Below are positions 1-10,410 of a stretch of DNA of 35,452 nucleotides, piece by piece; the first letter of the stretch is position 1, and each line of letters begins with the position of its first letter. The position numbers and the translations under genes are program-made. Under the pieces are notes generated by a model. That model ran no database searches and was not told the DNA's origin. It saw only the letters and a program-made list of their open reading frames with translations. The DNA comes from Planctomycetota bacterium (lineage in GTDB: Bacteria > Planctomycetota > Planctomycetia > Planctomycetales > Planctomycetaceae): the NCBI GenBank assembly GCA_003696385.1, contig RFHO01000060.1, forward strand, positions 1-35,452, given 5' to 3'.

Positions 1-1532
1 ATCGACTGCTGGAGGAGCTGTCGCGCGCCGCCGGCGTACCGATCGACCGGCGCAGCCCCGCGGCCGACCACGTCCACCGTCCGTTCATCGCGGCCGCGCT
101 GCTGGTGACGCTGACGATCGGGGCCGGTTGGGGCGCCTGGCTGCTGTGGCGGATCGGTATGGGGGGCGATTTCCGGGCGGCATCGGTCGGCCACGTCGTC
201 GCGCACGGTGACGCGCAGTTGTGGGGCTTCGTCGCGCTGTTCATCGCCGGCATTGCGCTGCGCTGGCTCCCCGTCGCGACGGCAACGCGTCCGGCGTCAG
301 CTCTGCTGGCGCAGACGACGCTCGCGGCGGTTTTGCTCGGTGTCGCGGGCGGTTTTGCGTGGGCGATGCGTCCGGCGGAACTGGTGTGGCTGGGGGTGTC
401 CAGCGGAGTCGCTCTGTTCGCTGCGGCGGTGCTGATCGCCGGCTTTTTCGTTCATCGCGTGGGAACGCGGCTGCCTCAGACGTGGGCCGTGGCCGTGGTG
501 TGCGCGGGGCTGTGGTGGATCGCGTGGGGCGATTTGCAGGTGTGGCTGCGCTGGACGCACGGGAGTTCGGGGCCGGGCGGTTATTCGCTGTCCGAGCGGG
601 ATGCGAACATCCTGCTGGCTGTGTTCGGTGTTGCGGTCAATGCCGTGTACGGTTTCGGCCTGCGGTTGTTGCCGGGGATCGTGGGCGGATCGGTCCGACG
701 GCGACGCGCGGCGCTGGCCGTCGCGGCGCACAATCTCGGCTTGCTGTTGCTGTCGGCTGGTCACGTCACGTCCCGGGCGGCTCTCGAACTGGCCGGCACG
801 TCGGGCATCGCCATCGGTGCCGTCGTGTTTGCAGCGGCGCTGCCGGGCTTGACGCGGTTGAAACAGTTTTCGAAACGGCCCGAACAGGGCCCGCCCGTCC
901 TGTCGCGATATGTCCAGTTGGCGGTTTTCTGGCTTGTTGCCGGGTTGCTGCTGTTGCTTGCCGGGCAGGCGTCTTCGGTCGTCACCGGTCAGCCCATGCC
1001 GCACGCCTGGCGGGGCGCGGCGCGGCATGCGCTGACGGTCGGATTCCTCACCACGCTGATCATGGGCGTGGCGCAGCGGATCCTGCCGATCGTCGGGCAC
1101 ACGCTGCTGGCCTGGCCGGCGCTGACCACTCCGATTCTGCTCCTGGTCGGTGTGGGCAACGCCTGGAGGGTGATGACCGAACTGGCAACGCTGGTGTGGG
1201 CTCCGGCTTTCCGAATCATGCCCGTTTCGGCCGTTCTCGAGCTGGCCGCCCTCGCGCTGTTCGCCGCCAATGCATTGCGGACGCTGTGGCCGCGGCGCGA
1301 TCCACTTTTGAGGCAAGGGCGGGTCACCGAACGATCGAGCGTCGCGGTGCTGTTGGCGGAGCATCCGTGGATCGAGGACCGGTTGATCGAGCTGGGGGTC
1401 GACTACCTCGCCCGGACCCGCAGCGTCCCGCGGGAACTGACTGTGGGCTCTCTTGCACGCAGCGAACGGCTGGATCCGGCCGAATTCATCGAGCGGGTCG
1501 AGCTTCTGCTGTGTGCCGAGCGGGGGCAATGA
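1..1532 (+). CDS. NnrS-like multi-pass membrane protein with C-terminal DUF1858-like segment; 5' end lies outside window
   Basis: Frame 3 is open from the window edge (RLLEELSRAAGVPIDRRSPAADHVHRPFIAAALLVTLTIG...), so the listed GTG at 105 is probably not the true start. Hydrophobic segments plus 'HVVAHGDAQLWGFVALFIAGIALRWLP' and 'RHALTVGFLTTLIMGVAQRILP' resemble NnrS; C-term 'LLAEHPWIEDRLIELGVDYLARTRSVPRELTVGSLARSERLDPAEFIERVELL' resembles DUF1858. Confidence 0.7.
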   Translation, partial: RLLEELSRAAGVPIDRRSPAADHVHRPFIAAALLVTLTIGAGWGAWLLWRIGMGGDFRAASVGHVVAHGDAQLWGFVALFIAGIALRWLPVATATRPASALLAQTTLAAVLLGVAGGFAWAMRPAELVWLGVSSGVALFAAAVLIAGFFVHRVGTRLPQTWAVAVVCAGLWWIAWGDLQVWLRWTHGSSGPGGYSLSERDANILLAVFGVAVNAVYGFGLRLLPGIVGGSVRRRRAALAVAAHNLGLLLLSAGHVTSRAALELAGTSGIAIGAVVFAAALPGLTRLKQFSKRPEQGPPVLSRYVQLAVFWLVAGLLLLLAGQASSVVTGQPMPHAWRGAARHALTVGFLTTLIMGVAQRILPIVGHTLLAWPALTTPILLLVGVGNAWRVMTELATLVWAPAFRIMPVSAVLELAALALFAANALRTLWPRRDPLLRQGRVTERSSVAVLLAEHPWIEDRLIELGVDYLARTRSVPRELTVGSLARSERLDPAEFIERVELLLCAERGQ

Positions 1533-1542
1533 GCGCGGGGCT

Positions 1543-2553
1543 TCAGCCGGTTTCGGCCGCCGTTCGCGGTGTGCCGCGGGCGACGAAGTCCCTCAACTGC
1601 GGCAGGAATTGTTCGATTTCCCGACGGAGCGTCTCCACCAGTTCCGTGCCGGACTGCAACACGCCGCTGCGGGCGTCCTTTTCGATCTGCAGTGCAAGCG
1701 CCTCGCCCCGCGTGGCTCCGAGGTTGCCCAGCGAATTCTTCAGTTGATGGGCGACACGGTACAGCCGTTCATGGTCGCCGGCTTGCACGGCCTGCTGGGC
1801 GCATTCCAGCTGACCGGGCAGGTCTTCTTCGAACAGCTCTACCAGTTCGGCCAGAAGTTCCAGATCGCCGGCCACCCGCTCCATCGCGGAGTCTGCGTCG
1901 AACGTGGGAGGTTGATGACGGGCGCCGGAGGTGTCGGTTTGTGTGGGCTTCTCACCGCAAGCGCGGGCGGCCATGGACGGGGCGGCGTCCGGATTGTGTC
2001 GGGCCGTCAGGTCGCGATTGCGGAAGAATGCGGTCAGGGCATTTGCCACGCCAACCAGCAATTGTGAGGGGGCCAGGTCGTCCTTCAGCAGGTATTCGTC
2101 GACGCCCAGGTGGAGCGCGGCCAGCGCAGTGTCTTCGTGGTCGCCGTCGATCAGCAGGATCAGGGGAACGTCGGCCAGAATTTTGCGACACTGCTCGATC
2201 AGCTTCAACGGCGTTGGCTCGGCGGACGACACGTCCAGGAATGCCAGGTCCGGAGCCGCTCCGTCGGAAAAACGGAGTGCCTCGGCGGGAAACCCGTCGT
2301 TCAGGTCGACCAGCACGGCTTCGATTCCCGGAACATCCGCCACGGCCTGGAAGACGACGTCGGCCGAAACGGGGTCCTGTCCGAGGACGACGACCCGTAG
2401 CGTCTCTGCACGCCGGCGGATTCCGCTGAGCACGCCCTCCCCGTTTCCCGGACGGCGGGAATTCACACCGACCGCAGGATGGCGTTGTGGGCTGCGGTCC
2501 GAACGGCTTGGCGAGTCGGAGGTCTGGACGTGGCATTGGATTGAACGGTCCAT
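1543..2553 (-). CDS. Response-regulator receiver-like domain fused to C-terminal HPt phosphotransfer domain
   Basis: REC-like 'DLAFLDVSSAEPTPLKLIEQCRKILADVPLILLIDGDHEDTALAALHLGVDEYLLKDD'; HPt motif 'LYRVAHQLKNSLGNLGA'. ATG at 2553 preceded by ccaGGAGGgtcgcg (good RBS), so the ORF-track start at 2718 is likely too long. Confidence 0.8.
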   Translation of the reverse strand: MDRSIQCHVQTSDSPSRSDRSPQRHPAVGVNSRRPGNGEGVLSGIRRRAETLRVVVLGQDPVSADVVFQAVADVPGIEAVLVDLNDGFPAEALRFSDGAAPDLAFLDVSSAEPTPLKLIEQCRKILADVPLILLIDGDHEDTALAALHLGVDEYLLKDDLAPSQLLVGVANALTAFFRNRDLTARHNPDAAPSMAARACGEKPTQTDTSGARHQPPTFDADSAMERVAGDLELLAELVELFEEDLPGQLECAQQAVQAGDHERLYRVAHQLKNSLGNLGATRGEALALQIEKDARSGVLQSGTELVETLRREIEQFLPQLRDFVARGTPRTAAETG

Positions 2554-2704
2554 CGCGACCCTCCTGGAGGCTCTTTGTGTGTACGGGCGTTCGTTGCGGA
2601 CAAGCGATCGCGCCGGTCGCCACACGTCTGCGGCAACCGGCCGAATGTGCTCTCGGAAACCGAACAAAGCTAAATCGCAATCTGGGCGGTGATTGCCGGA
2701 TCGA

Positions 2705-2998
2705 ATGGTGGGGCGCATCGTTGCGGTATTCCCGGCGCCGCAACCCGAACAATCCGTACAGCCCGAATCGGTGGGGCCGCTGAACCCCTCGATCGTCTGC
2801 CCAGCGTGCAGGAAAACCGAACTTCAACGGGCCACCGATTGCTTGCGGGCCGCGTGTGCCGTGTGCCGGTGGCACGCCGTGAATGCGCTGGTGGCGCCTG
2901 CGCTTCGGCGAAGTGTCACGGAAGAGGGAACTTTCGCGCGGCGTGCTCGTCATGATGGCGTTGGAAGCTCCGGGCCTTGCAATGCCGGGCCGCGGTGA
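2705..2998 (+). CDS. Possible small zinc-ribbon protein (weak candidate)
   Basis: ORF in the 2554-3130 gap encoding 'IVCPACRKTELQRATDCLRAACAVCRWH' = CX2C-X15-CX2C with one extra Cys; third codon positions look strongly G/C biased. No convincing RBS. Confidence 0.25.
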   Translation: MVGRIVAVFPAPQPEQSVQPESVGPLNPSIVCPACRKTELQRATDCLRAACAVCRWHAVNALVAPALRRSVTEEGTFARRARHDGVGSSGPCNAGPR

Positions 2999-3130
2999 CG
3001 GCAAGTGCCGGAACCGAAACGGTCGCGCTGCCGACGGATTTGGAATTTGGCCGTTGGCGGGCGACACTGAGCAAGCGACGGGATGAGCCGACGTGCTGCA
3101 CGCGCCCCCGAGATGACCAGGAGATCGACG

Positions 3131-6100
3131 ATGCGAGGTGGACGGTTGGCGTTGGTTGCCGCGAGCGTTTGCGTACTGGTGTGGTGCGTCGCCCTCGCGG
3201 GCCCGAGGGATGCGGACTGGGCAAAGGTGGACGAAGCGATCCGCAAGGGATTGCCGCGGACCGCCATCGAACACCTCGAACCGATCATCGAGGCTGCCAT
3301 GCGCGACAAACAGTACGCCGAGGCGATCAAGGCAATCGCCAAGAAGATCAGCTTGCAGGCGGCCATCGAGGGCAACAAGCCGGAAGTCAAGATCCGGCTG
3401 CTCTCCGAGGAGCTGAAAAAGGCACCGGCGCCGATGAAGCCGGTCATGGAGACCATCCTGGCCCACTGGTACTGGCAGTACTTCCAGCAGAACCGCTGGC
3501 GGTTTCTGCAGCGGACACAACTGGAAGGGCCCGAGAGCGACGATTTCACCACCTGGTCACTGCCGCGGTTGTTCCGCGAGATCGACAGGCATTTCCAGGC
3601 GGCGCTGGCCTCCGCCGACGAGCTGAAAAAGGTGCCGATCCAGCGATATGACGATCTGCTGATCCGCGGCACGGTGCCCGACAAGTATCGGCCGACCCTG
3701 TTCGATTTCCTCGCCTATGAGGCTCTGCAGTTCTACCAGGCCGGCGAACAGGGCGGTGCTCGCCCCGAAGACGCCTTCGACCTGCGGGCCGACAGCCCGA
3801 TTTTCTCGGACGTCGAAACGTTCCTGAACTGGAAGGTCGAGGCTTCGCCTGAGCAGTCCCTGCTGGTCCGTGCCATTCATCTGTACCAGGAGCTGTTGCG
3901 GTTCCACCGCGACGACGACGATCGCAGCGCGTTTCTCGATGCCAACCTGGCGCGATTGCGATTCGGCTTCGATCACGCGTTCGGCGAAGAGAAGAACGCC
4001 CGCTACAAGGCCGCCCTGAAACGCTTCGTCGAAAACTGGCCCGATCACGAGGTGACGGCTCGTGCGTATTTCGAATGGGCAAGCGTTCTGCACCAGGAGG
4101 GTGATTGGGTTGCAGCACGCAAAATCGCTCTGCAGGCGGCGAATCGCTTCCCCGACACACCCGGCGGAGCCAAGTGCTTCAACCTCGTCGGCCAGATCGA
4201 AATGCCGTCGCTGGCCATCCACACCGAGCGTGTCTGGAACGACCCGCTGCCGGCGATCGCCGTCCGCTACCGGAATCTCACGGCCGTCCATTTCCGACTG
4301 GTCGCCTACCGCTGGGAGCAACTCCTCGATCGTCGCACCGGGCAGCCGGAGTACCTGCAGCAGAAAGAAGTTCGCGAGCTGATCGGCCGGAAACCCGTGC
4401 GCGAATGGTCCGTCACGCTGCCCGAGACGGCCCATTATCACGAGCGCACCGAGAAAACGGAGGCACCGGAAGACCTTTCGCCCGGCTTCTACTTCCTGTT
4501 GGCCTCCAACGACCCGCAGTTCCAGGACGGCGCGAACAAGGTCGTGGCGTATGCGCCGGTCTGGGTGAGCAGGCTCGCGGTGGTCACGCGATCGGAATGG
4601 GGATCGGCGAAAGTGGAGGGGTTCGTGCTGGACAACCGGACCGGTGAGCCGCTGGTGGGAGCGACCGTCCGGACGTACCGCTGGGCCCGTACACGCTGGG
4701 TGGCTGCCGGAGCCGGAAAGACCGACACCAACGGCCTGTTCCGGCTTTCACTGATTCCCCACACACCACACGTCTTTCTGGCCGAACACGACGGCCACCG
4801 GCTGGCGACCATGTACGCGCTGTCCGTGTACGGTCGCAGTCCCACGGAGCGGTCCTTCGAGCAGACCCGCTTTTTCACGGACCGTTCACTGTACCGGCCC
4901 GGTCAGATCGTTCGATACAAGGGGATCTGCATCTCGGTCGACCACGCGCGCGACAATTACACCACGATCGCCGACCGCACCGTGACCGTGGCGCTGTTCG
5001 ATCGCAACGGCAAGCAGGTGGAAAGCCACAAGCACCGGACGAATGCGTTCGGGTCTTTCAGCGGGAGTTTCACGGCGCCACGTGATCGCGGGACCGGACA
5101 GTTCACGATTCGCATCACCGACGGTCCCAACGGCATGACGGCGGTGCGCGTCGAGGAGTACAAGCGTCCGAAATTCGAAGTCGAACTGCACGCGCCCAAG
5201 GAGGCACCACGGCTGAACCGCGAAGTGGTCCTGCAGGGCAAGGCCACCGCCTATACTGGTGCACCCATCGGCGGAGCCAAGGTCCGCTATCGAGTGGTGC
5301 GTCGTGTGCGCTACCCGATCTGGTGGTCGTGGTATTTCTGGTGGCGGACGCCTGTGCGGGAAAGCCAGGAAATCGCACACGGTACGACCACCACCGCGGC
5401 CGATGGCACGTTCACGATCCGCTTCGTCGCCAAACCCGATCCGTCCGTCTCGGAAGAGGAAGAGCCGGTCTTTCACTTCGCGGTCACCGCGGAAGTGACC
5501 GACATCAGCGGCGAAACGCGAAGCGATTCCCGCACGGTTGCCGTCGGCTACACCGCGCTGCAGGCGTCCTTGCAGATCGCCGAGTGGCAGACCGTCAGGG
5601 AGCCCGTGAAAATCAGCATCCACACCAGTTCGCTCGACAGCGAGCCGCAGCCTGCGGAAGGAACGCTTCGAGTCTTCGCACTCCGCCAGCCGGAAAAAGT
5701 CCAGCGGCCGGATTGGCTGCCGCAGGTCCCCGGTCCGCCGGTGCTCTATCGTCGTGGCCGCCTCGTCGCACCGCCGCCGCGCCAGGACGACCCGAATAGC
5801 TGGCCGGCCGGGGAAGTGGTCTTCGAACGCAAGGTTTCGACGGGCAGCGACGGAGCGGCAGTGGTGGACGTCGCGCTGAAGGTCGGTGCCTACCGCGCGG
5901 TGTTCGAGACGCGGGATCGGTTCGGCAAGCCCGTGACGGCCAAGGCACCGATTCGCGTGCTGGATCCGGACGCTTCCCGGCTCGCGATCCGCGTCCCCGA
6001 AATCGTGGCCGCCCCGCGCTGGTCGGTGGACCCGAAGGACGAGCAGTTCGTGGCCGTGTGGGGCAGCGGCTACGACAAGGCGCGGGCTTTCATCGAGATC

Positions 6101-9100
6101 GAGCACCGCGGCAAGCGGCTGCAGGCGTACTGGACCGATCCGAAGCGGACCCAGGTTCAGATCCGCCAGCAGGTGGACGAGTCGATGCGGGGCGGCTTCA
6201 CCCTGCGGATCACCTTCGTTCGCGAGAATCGCCCCTACCTGACCCAGCGCCACGTCGATGTTCCATGGAGCAACAAGAACCTGACGATCCAGTGGGAGCG
6301 GTTCGTCTCGAAACTGGAGCCCGGGCAAAAGGAAAAATGGGTGGCGATCATCAAGGGGCCCGACGCCGAGCGGGCGGTGGCGGAAATGGTGGCGACCCTC
6401 TACGACGCGTCCCTGGATGCGTACTACCCGCACCACTGGATGACATACTTCGGCGTGTTCCGTCAGGACTATTCACGCCTTTCCTCGCAATTCCACAACG
6501 CCGCGTGGCCGCTGCACCAGATCCTTGGCGCCTATCAGGCGCGGGCGCGCGCCGTGCCGTCCTGGCAGTACCGGCGGTTTCCGCCGGACATCATCGGCGG
6601 AGTCTTCTTCCAGGGACGGAGGTTCTTCGCTCCGGGTGCGCCGATGATGGCCCGCAAGGCGATGGCCAATGCTGCCGCGCCTGCCGAAGCCGCACTGGCG
6701 GCCGATGCCGGCGCCCTGGAAGGGGCGGCGGACAAGAAGGCGGCGGATCGGCAAGCCGTGGAGCAGCAGGCCGAACAGCCGCCTGCACCGAAGGTCGACC
6801 TGGAGTCGGTTCAGGCGCGCAGGAATCTCAACGAAACCGCGTTTTTCTTCCCGCATCTGAAGAGTGACGAAGACGGGAAAGTGACGCTGGAATTCACGAT
6901 GCCCGAAGCGCTGACGCGCTGGAAATTCATGGGCTTTGCTCATGATGCCAAACTGCGGGCGGGGTTCCTGCAGGATACCGTCGTCACGTCAAAGGACTTG
7001 ATGATTCAGCCGAATCCCCCGCGGTTCGTTCGCGAAGGCGACGAACTGGAGTTCGTCGTCAAGGTGGTGAACCGGTCCGCGACGCGGCAAAAGGGTGTGG
7101 TGCGGCTGACTTTCGCGTCGGCGCGGACCGGCGAGACGGTCGATGCGGCGCTGGGCAACACGCAGCCGGAGCGATCGTTCGACGTGCCCGCCAACGAGTC
7201 CCGCGTGTACGGCTGGCGGATCCGGATTCCCGACGGCATGGAGTTCCTCACCTACAAGGCGGTGGGCTCCACCGGCCGGCTCTCGGACGGCGAGGAGGGT
7301 TATCTGCCGGTACTGTCGCGGCGGATCCTGGTGACCGAGTCGCTGCCGCTTCCCATTCGCGGGCCCGCCACACGGACGTTCCGCTTCGAGCGGCTTCTGG
7401 ATTCGGCTCGATCGTCCACCCTGCGACACCAGTCGCTGACGGTCCAGGTCGTCTCGAATCCGGCCTGGTACGGCGTCATGGCGCTGCCGTACCTGATGGA
7501 GTTCCCGTACGAGTGCACGGAACAGACCTTCAATCGGCTGTACGCCAACTCGCTCGCCCACCACATCGTTCGATCGGATCCGAAGATCGAGCGCGTCTTC
7601 GCTCAGTGGCGAAACACTCCGGCGCTGGACAGCCCCCTGGAGAAAAACGAGGACCTGAAGGCGATCGCCCTCGAAGAGACGCCATGGTTGCGACAGGCGG
7701 AGCGTGAGAGCCAGGCTCGCCGCAACGTGGGGATCCTGTTCGACGACAACCGACTGACGCAGGAAACGCGCGCCTTGACGCAACGATTGAAAGAACTGCA
7801 GCGGGCCGACGGTTCCTGGCCGTGGTTCCCGGGCGGCCCGCCGAACCAGTACATCACGTTGTACATCACGACGGGATTCGGGCGGCTGCGTCACTTGGGC
7901 GTGGACGTGGACTTCAGCGCGGGCGTGAAGGCCCTGGGCTATCTCGACAACTGGATGCGACAGACGTACGAGAAACTGAAACACCATGGACAGCTCGAGA
8001 AGGTCAATTTCAACGCAACGATTGCGCTGTATCTCTATTGCCGGACGTTCTATCTGGAAGACCGCCCGGTGGAGCCGAAGAACAGGGAGGCGTTCGATTA
8101 CTTCGTCGGGCAGGCTCGTAAGCACTGGCTGAAGGTTCCACGACAGTCGCAGGGTCACACGGCCCTGGCGCTCAATCGGCTGGGATTCAAGGACGATGCT
8201 CTGGGCATCATGCGCTCGCTGAAGGAACGTTCGGTTGTCGATGAAGAAATGGGCCGCTTCTGGCGCGATCTGGAACTGTCGTGGTGGTGGTTCCGGGCGC
8301 CGATCGAGACGCAGGCGGTGATGATCGAGGCATTCGATGAAGTCGCCGGGGATGCGGAGGCGGTTGAAGAATGCAAAGTCTGGTTGCTCAAGCAGAAGCA
8401 GACTCAGGATTGGAAAACCACCAAGGCGACCGCCGATGCCGTCTATGCGTTGTTGCTCCGCGGCGAGAACTGGCTGGCGTCCGATGAACTGGTGCGGATC
8501 AGCTTGGGCGGTCGGCTCATCGAGCCCGAACACGTCGAAGCCGGGACCGGCTTTTATGAACACCGCTTCGTCGGTCCGGAAGTGAAGCCGGAACTTGGTC
8601 TGATTCGCCTGGAGAAAAAAGACAAGGGCGTGGCCTGGGCGAGTGTGCACTGGCAATATCTGGAGGACGTCGGCAAGGTCACGGCCTATGAGGGCACGCC
8701 GTTGAAACTGGAGAAGTCTTTGTTCGTTCGCGAATACACGAAAGCAGGACCGGTTCTGAAACCACTGCCGGGATCGCTGCACGTGGGCGATGAACTGGTC
8801 GTGCGGATCGTGCTGCGTACGGATCGCGACATGGAGTACGTGCATATGAAGGATCATCGCGGATCGGGGACCGAGCCGGTGAACGTGCTGTCGCGATACC
8901 GGTATCAGGACGGACTCGCGTACTATGAAGCGACGCGCGACACGGCGACACACTTCTTCATCGACTATCTGCCCAAGGGGACTTATGTGTTCGAGTATCC
9001 CCTGCGAGTCGTTCACAAGGGGGTGTACCAGTCCGGGATGGCGCAAATTCAGTGCATGTACGCGCCGGAGTTCAACAGCCACTCGGGGAGTGTTCCGCTG

Positions 9101-9112
9101 CACGTCGAATGA
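3131..9112 (+). CDS. Alpha-2-macroglobulin family protein with thioester motif, secreted
   Basis: Signal peptide-like 'MRGGRLALVAASVCVLVWCVALAGP'; MG2-like 'FFTDRSLYRPGQIVRYKG'; A2M-type 'RRNLNETAFFFPHLKSDEDGKVTLEFTMPEALTRWKFMGFAHD'; thioester 'FPYECTEQTFNRLY' (CTEQ codons at 7514-7525). ATG at 3131 has an AGGAG 7 nt upstream. Confidence 0.92.
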   Translation: MRGGRLALVAASVCVLVWCVALAGPRDADWAKVDEAIRKGLPRTAIEHLEPIIEAAMRDKQYAEAIKAIAKKISLQAAIEGNKPEVKIRLLSEELKKAPAPMKPVMETILAHWYWQYFQQNRWRFLQRTQLEGPESDDFTTWSLPRLFREIDRHFQAALASADELKKVPIQRYDDLLIRGTVPDKYRPTLFDFLAYEALQFYQAGEQGGARPEDAFDLRADSPIFSDVETFLNWKVEASPEQSLLVRAIHLYQELLRFHRDDDDRSAFLDANLARLRFGFDHAFGEEKNARYKAALKRFVENWPDHEVTARAYFEWASVLHQEGDWVAARKIALQAANRFPDTPGGAKCFNLVGQIEMPSLAIHTERVWNDPLPAIAVRYRNLTAVHFRLVAYRWEQLLDRRTGQPEYLQQKEVRELIGRKPVREWSVTLPETAHYHERTEKTEAPEDLSPGFYFLLASNDPQFQDGANKVVAYAPVWVSRLAVVTRSEWGSAKVEGFVLDNRTGEPLVGATVRTYRWARTRWVAAGAGKTDTNGLFRLSLIPHTPHVFLAEHDGHRLATMYALSVYGRSPTERSFEQTRFFTDRSLYRPGQIVRYKGICISVDHARDNYTTIADRTVTVALFDRNGKQVESHKHRTNAFGSFSGSFTAPRDRGTGQFTIRITDGPNGMTAVRVEEYKRPKFEVELHAPKEAPRLNREVVLQGKATAYTGAPIGGAKVRYRVVRRVRYPIWWSWYFWWRTPVRESQEIAHGTTTTAADGTFTIRFVAKPDPSVSEEEEPVFHFAVTAEVTDISGETRSDSRTVAVGYTALQASLQIAEWQTVREPVKISIHTSSLDSEPQPAEGTLRVFALRQPEKVQRPDWLPQVPGPPVLYRRGRLVAPPPRQDDPNSWPAGEVVFERKVSTGSDGAAVVDVALKVGAYRAVFETRDRFGKPVTAKAPIRVLDPDASRLAIRVPEIVAAPRWSVDPKDEQFVAVWGSGYDKARAFIEIEHRGKRLQAYWTDPKRTQVQIRQQVDESMRGGFTLRITFVRENRPYLTQRHVDVPWSNKNLTIQWERFVSKLEPGQKEKWVAIIKGPDAERAVAEMVATLYDASLDAYYPHHWMTYFGVFRQDYSRLSSQFHNAAWPLHQILGAYQARARAVPSWQYRRFPPDIIGGVFFQGRRFFAPGAPMMARKAMANAAAPAEAALAADAGALEGAADKKAADRQAVEQQAEQPPAPKVDLESVQARRNLNETAFFFPHLKSDEDGKVTLEFTMPEALTRWKFMGFAHDAKLRAGFLQDTVVTSKDLMIQPNPPRFVREGDELEFVVKVVNRSATRQKGVVRLTFASARTGETVDAALGNTQPERSFDVPANESRVYGWRIRIPDGMEFLTYKAVGSTGRLSDGEEGYLPVLSRRILVTESLPLPIRGPATRTFRFERLLDSARSSTLRHQSLTVQVVSNPAWYGVMALPYLMEFPYECTEQTFNRLYANSLAHHIVRSDPKIERVFAQWRNTPALDSPLEKNEDLKAIALEETPWLRQAERESQARRNVGILFDDNRLTQETRALTQRLKELQRADGSWPWFPGGPPNQYITLYITTGFGRLRHLGVDVDFSAGVKALGYLDNWMRQTYEKLKHHGQLEKVNFNATIALYLYCRTFYLEDRPVEPKNREAFDYFVGQARKHWLKVPRQSQGHTALALNRLGFKDDALGIMRSLKERSVVDEEMGRFWRDLELSWWWFRAPIETQAVMIEAFDEVAGDAEAVEECKVWLLKQKQTQDWKTTKATADAVYALLLRGENWLASDELVRISLGGRLIEPEHVEAGTGFYEHRFVGPEVKPELGLIRLEKKDKGVAWASVHWQYLEDVGKVTAYEGTPLKLEKSLFVREYTKAGPVLKPLPGSLHVGDELVVRIVLRTDRDMEYVHMKDHRGSGTEPVNVLSRYRYQDGLAYYEATRDTATHFFIDYLPKGTYVFEYPLRVVHKGVYQSGMAQIQCMYAPEFNSHSGSVPLHVE

Positions 9113-9205
9113 AGGCGGACCGGCGGTGGGTGTATGCTGCGAGCAGATCCGGGCGGCGATAGGCAGGGCCGGACGCGCGTCTGGTCTTCGAACAGGCGAT
9201 GGGTG

Positions 9206-9793
9206 ATGGGCGGGAACGACGCAGCGTTGATCGAGGAGTTGCGGGCCGGTCGTGAGGACGCTCTTGAGGAGCTGATCCGGCGGCATGAGGGGCGCTTGAT
9301 GGCGTTTCTGCGGCGACGGATTGCCGATGTGCAGACGTGCGAGGATCTGCTGGAGGAGGTTTTCATCGGTTTCCTGAATGCGCTGCCGAATTTCGACGCC
9401 GGCCGGACGTCGGTGGAAACGTTCCTGTTCCGGATCGCACGGAACAAGTTGGTCGACGAGCTGCGGCGGAGACAGCGGGCTGCCGAGGCAGTAGCGGCGT
9501 CGACGGAACTCGCTGCGCGGCAGGGCGGAGCGCGGACCGTGACAGCGTCGAGTGTCGCGCGAAGAGCGGAGTCGTGGCACCGACGGGCGGAGCTGATTGC
9601 ACGGATACTGGGCGGATTGATCGCCGAGTGGAAACGGTCCGGACAATGGGAACGGCTGAAGTGTGCGGAGTTACTGTTCGCTTGCGGGTGGCCGAACAAG
9701 AAGGTCGCAACTGTGCTGGGGATTTCTGAGCAGGCGGTCGCCAACCACAAGAGCTTCATTCTGTCGAAGCTGAGGCAGGCGGACCGGCGCTGA
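9206..9793 (+). CDS. RNA polymerase sigma factor, ECF subfamily
   Basis: Sigma2-like 'EELIRRHEGRLMAFLRRRIADVQTCEDLLEEVFIGFLNALPNFDAGRTSVETFLFRIARNKLVDELRRRQR' and sigma4 HTH-like 'KKVATVLGISEQAVANHKSFILSKLRQ'. Confidence 0.85.
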   Translation: MGGNDAALIEELRAGREDALEELIRRHEGRLMAFLRRRIADVQTCEDLLEEVFIGFLNALPNFDAGRTSVETFLFRIARNKLVDELRRRQRAAEAVAASTELAARQGGARTVTASSVARRAESWHRRAELIARILGGLIAEWKRSGQWERLKCAELLFACGWPNKKVATVLGISEQAVANHKSFILSKLRQADRR

Positions 9794-9897
9794 AACTGAC
9801 GTTCGCGCGGACGAGGCCTGCCGTCATTGTCCCGTCGGCGCTTCCAGGGCAGCGAAGGCGGGCGGCCGCGAGTGCGGAGGAGCGCGGTCGCTTGTGA

Positions 9898-10410
<513 letters not shown>

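Noticed and set aside
1532-1543. Bidirectional terminator between convergent genes
   Set aside because: Only 10 bp separate the stops and I see no stem-loop with a T-run there.
221-1747. 508-aa plus-strand ORF overlapping the NnrS-like gene
   Set aside because: Out-of-frame shadow ORF (RG/GR-rich) over a membrane protein with clear hydrophobic segments.
4886-6436. 516-aa minus-strand ORF
   Set aside because: Antisense to the conserved A2M region; composition typical of GC-rich shadow ORFs.
6989-9646. 885-aa minus-strand ORF opposite the A2M gene
   Set aside because: Antisense shadow of a clearly conserved CDS in high-GC DNA; its His/Arg/Pro/Gln-rich translation shows no recognisable domain.
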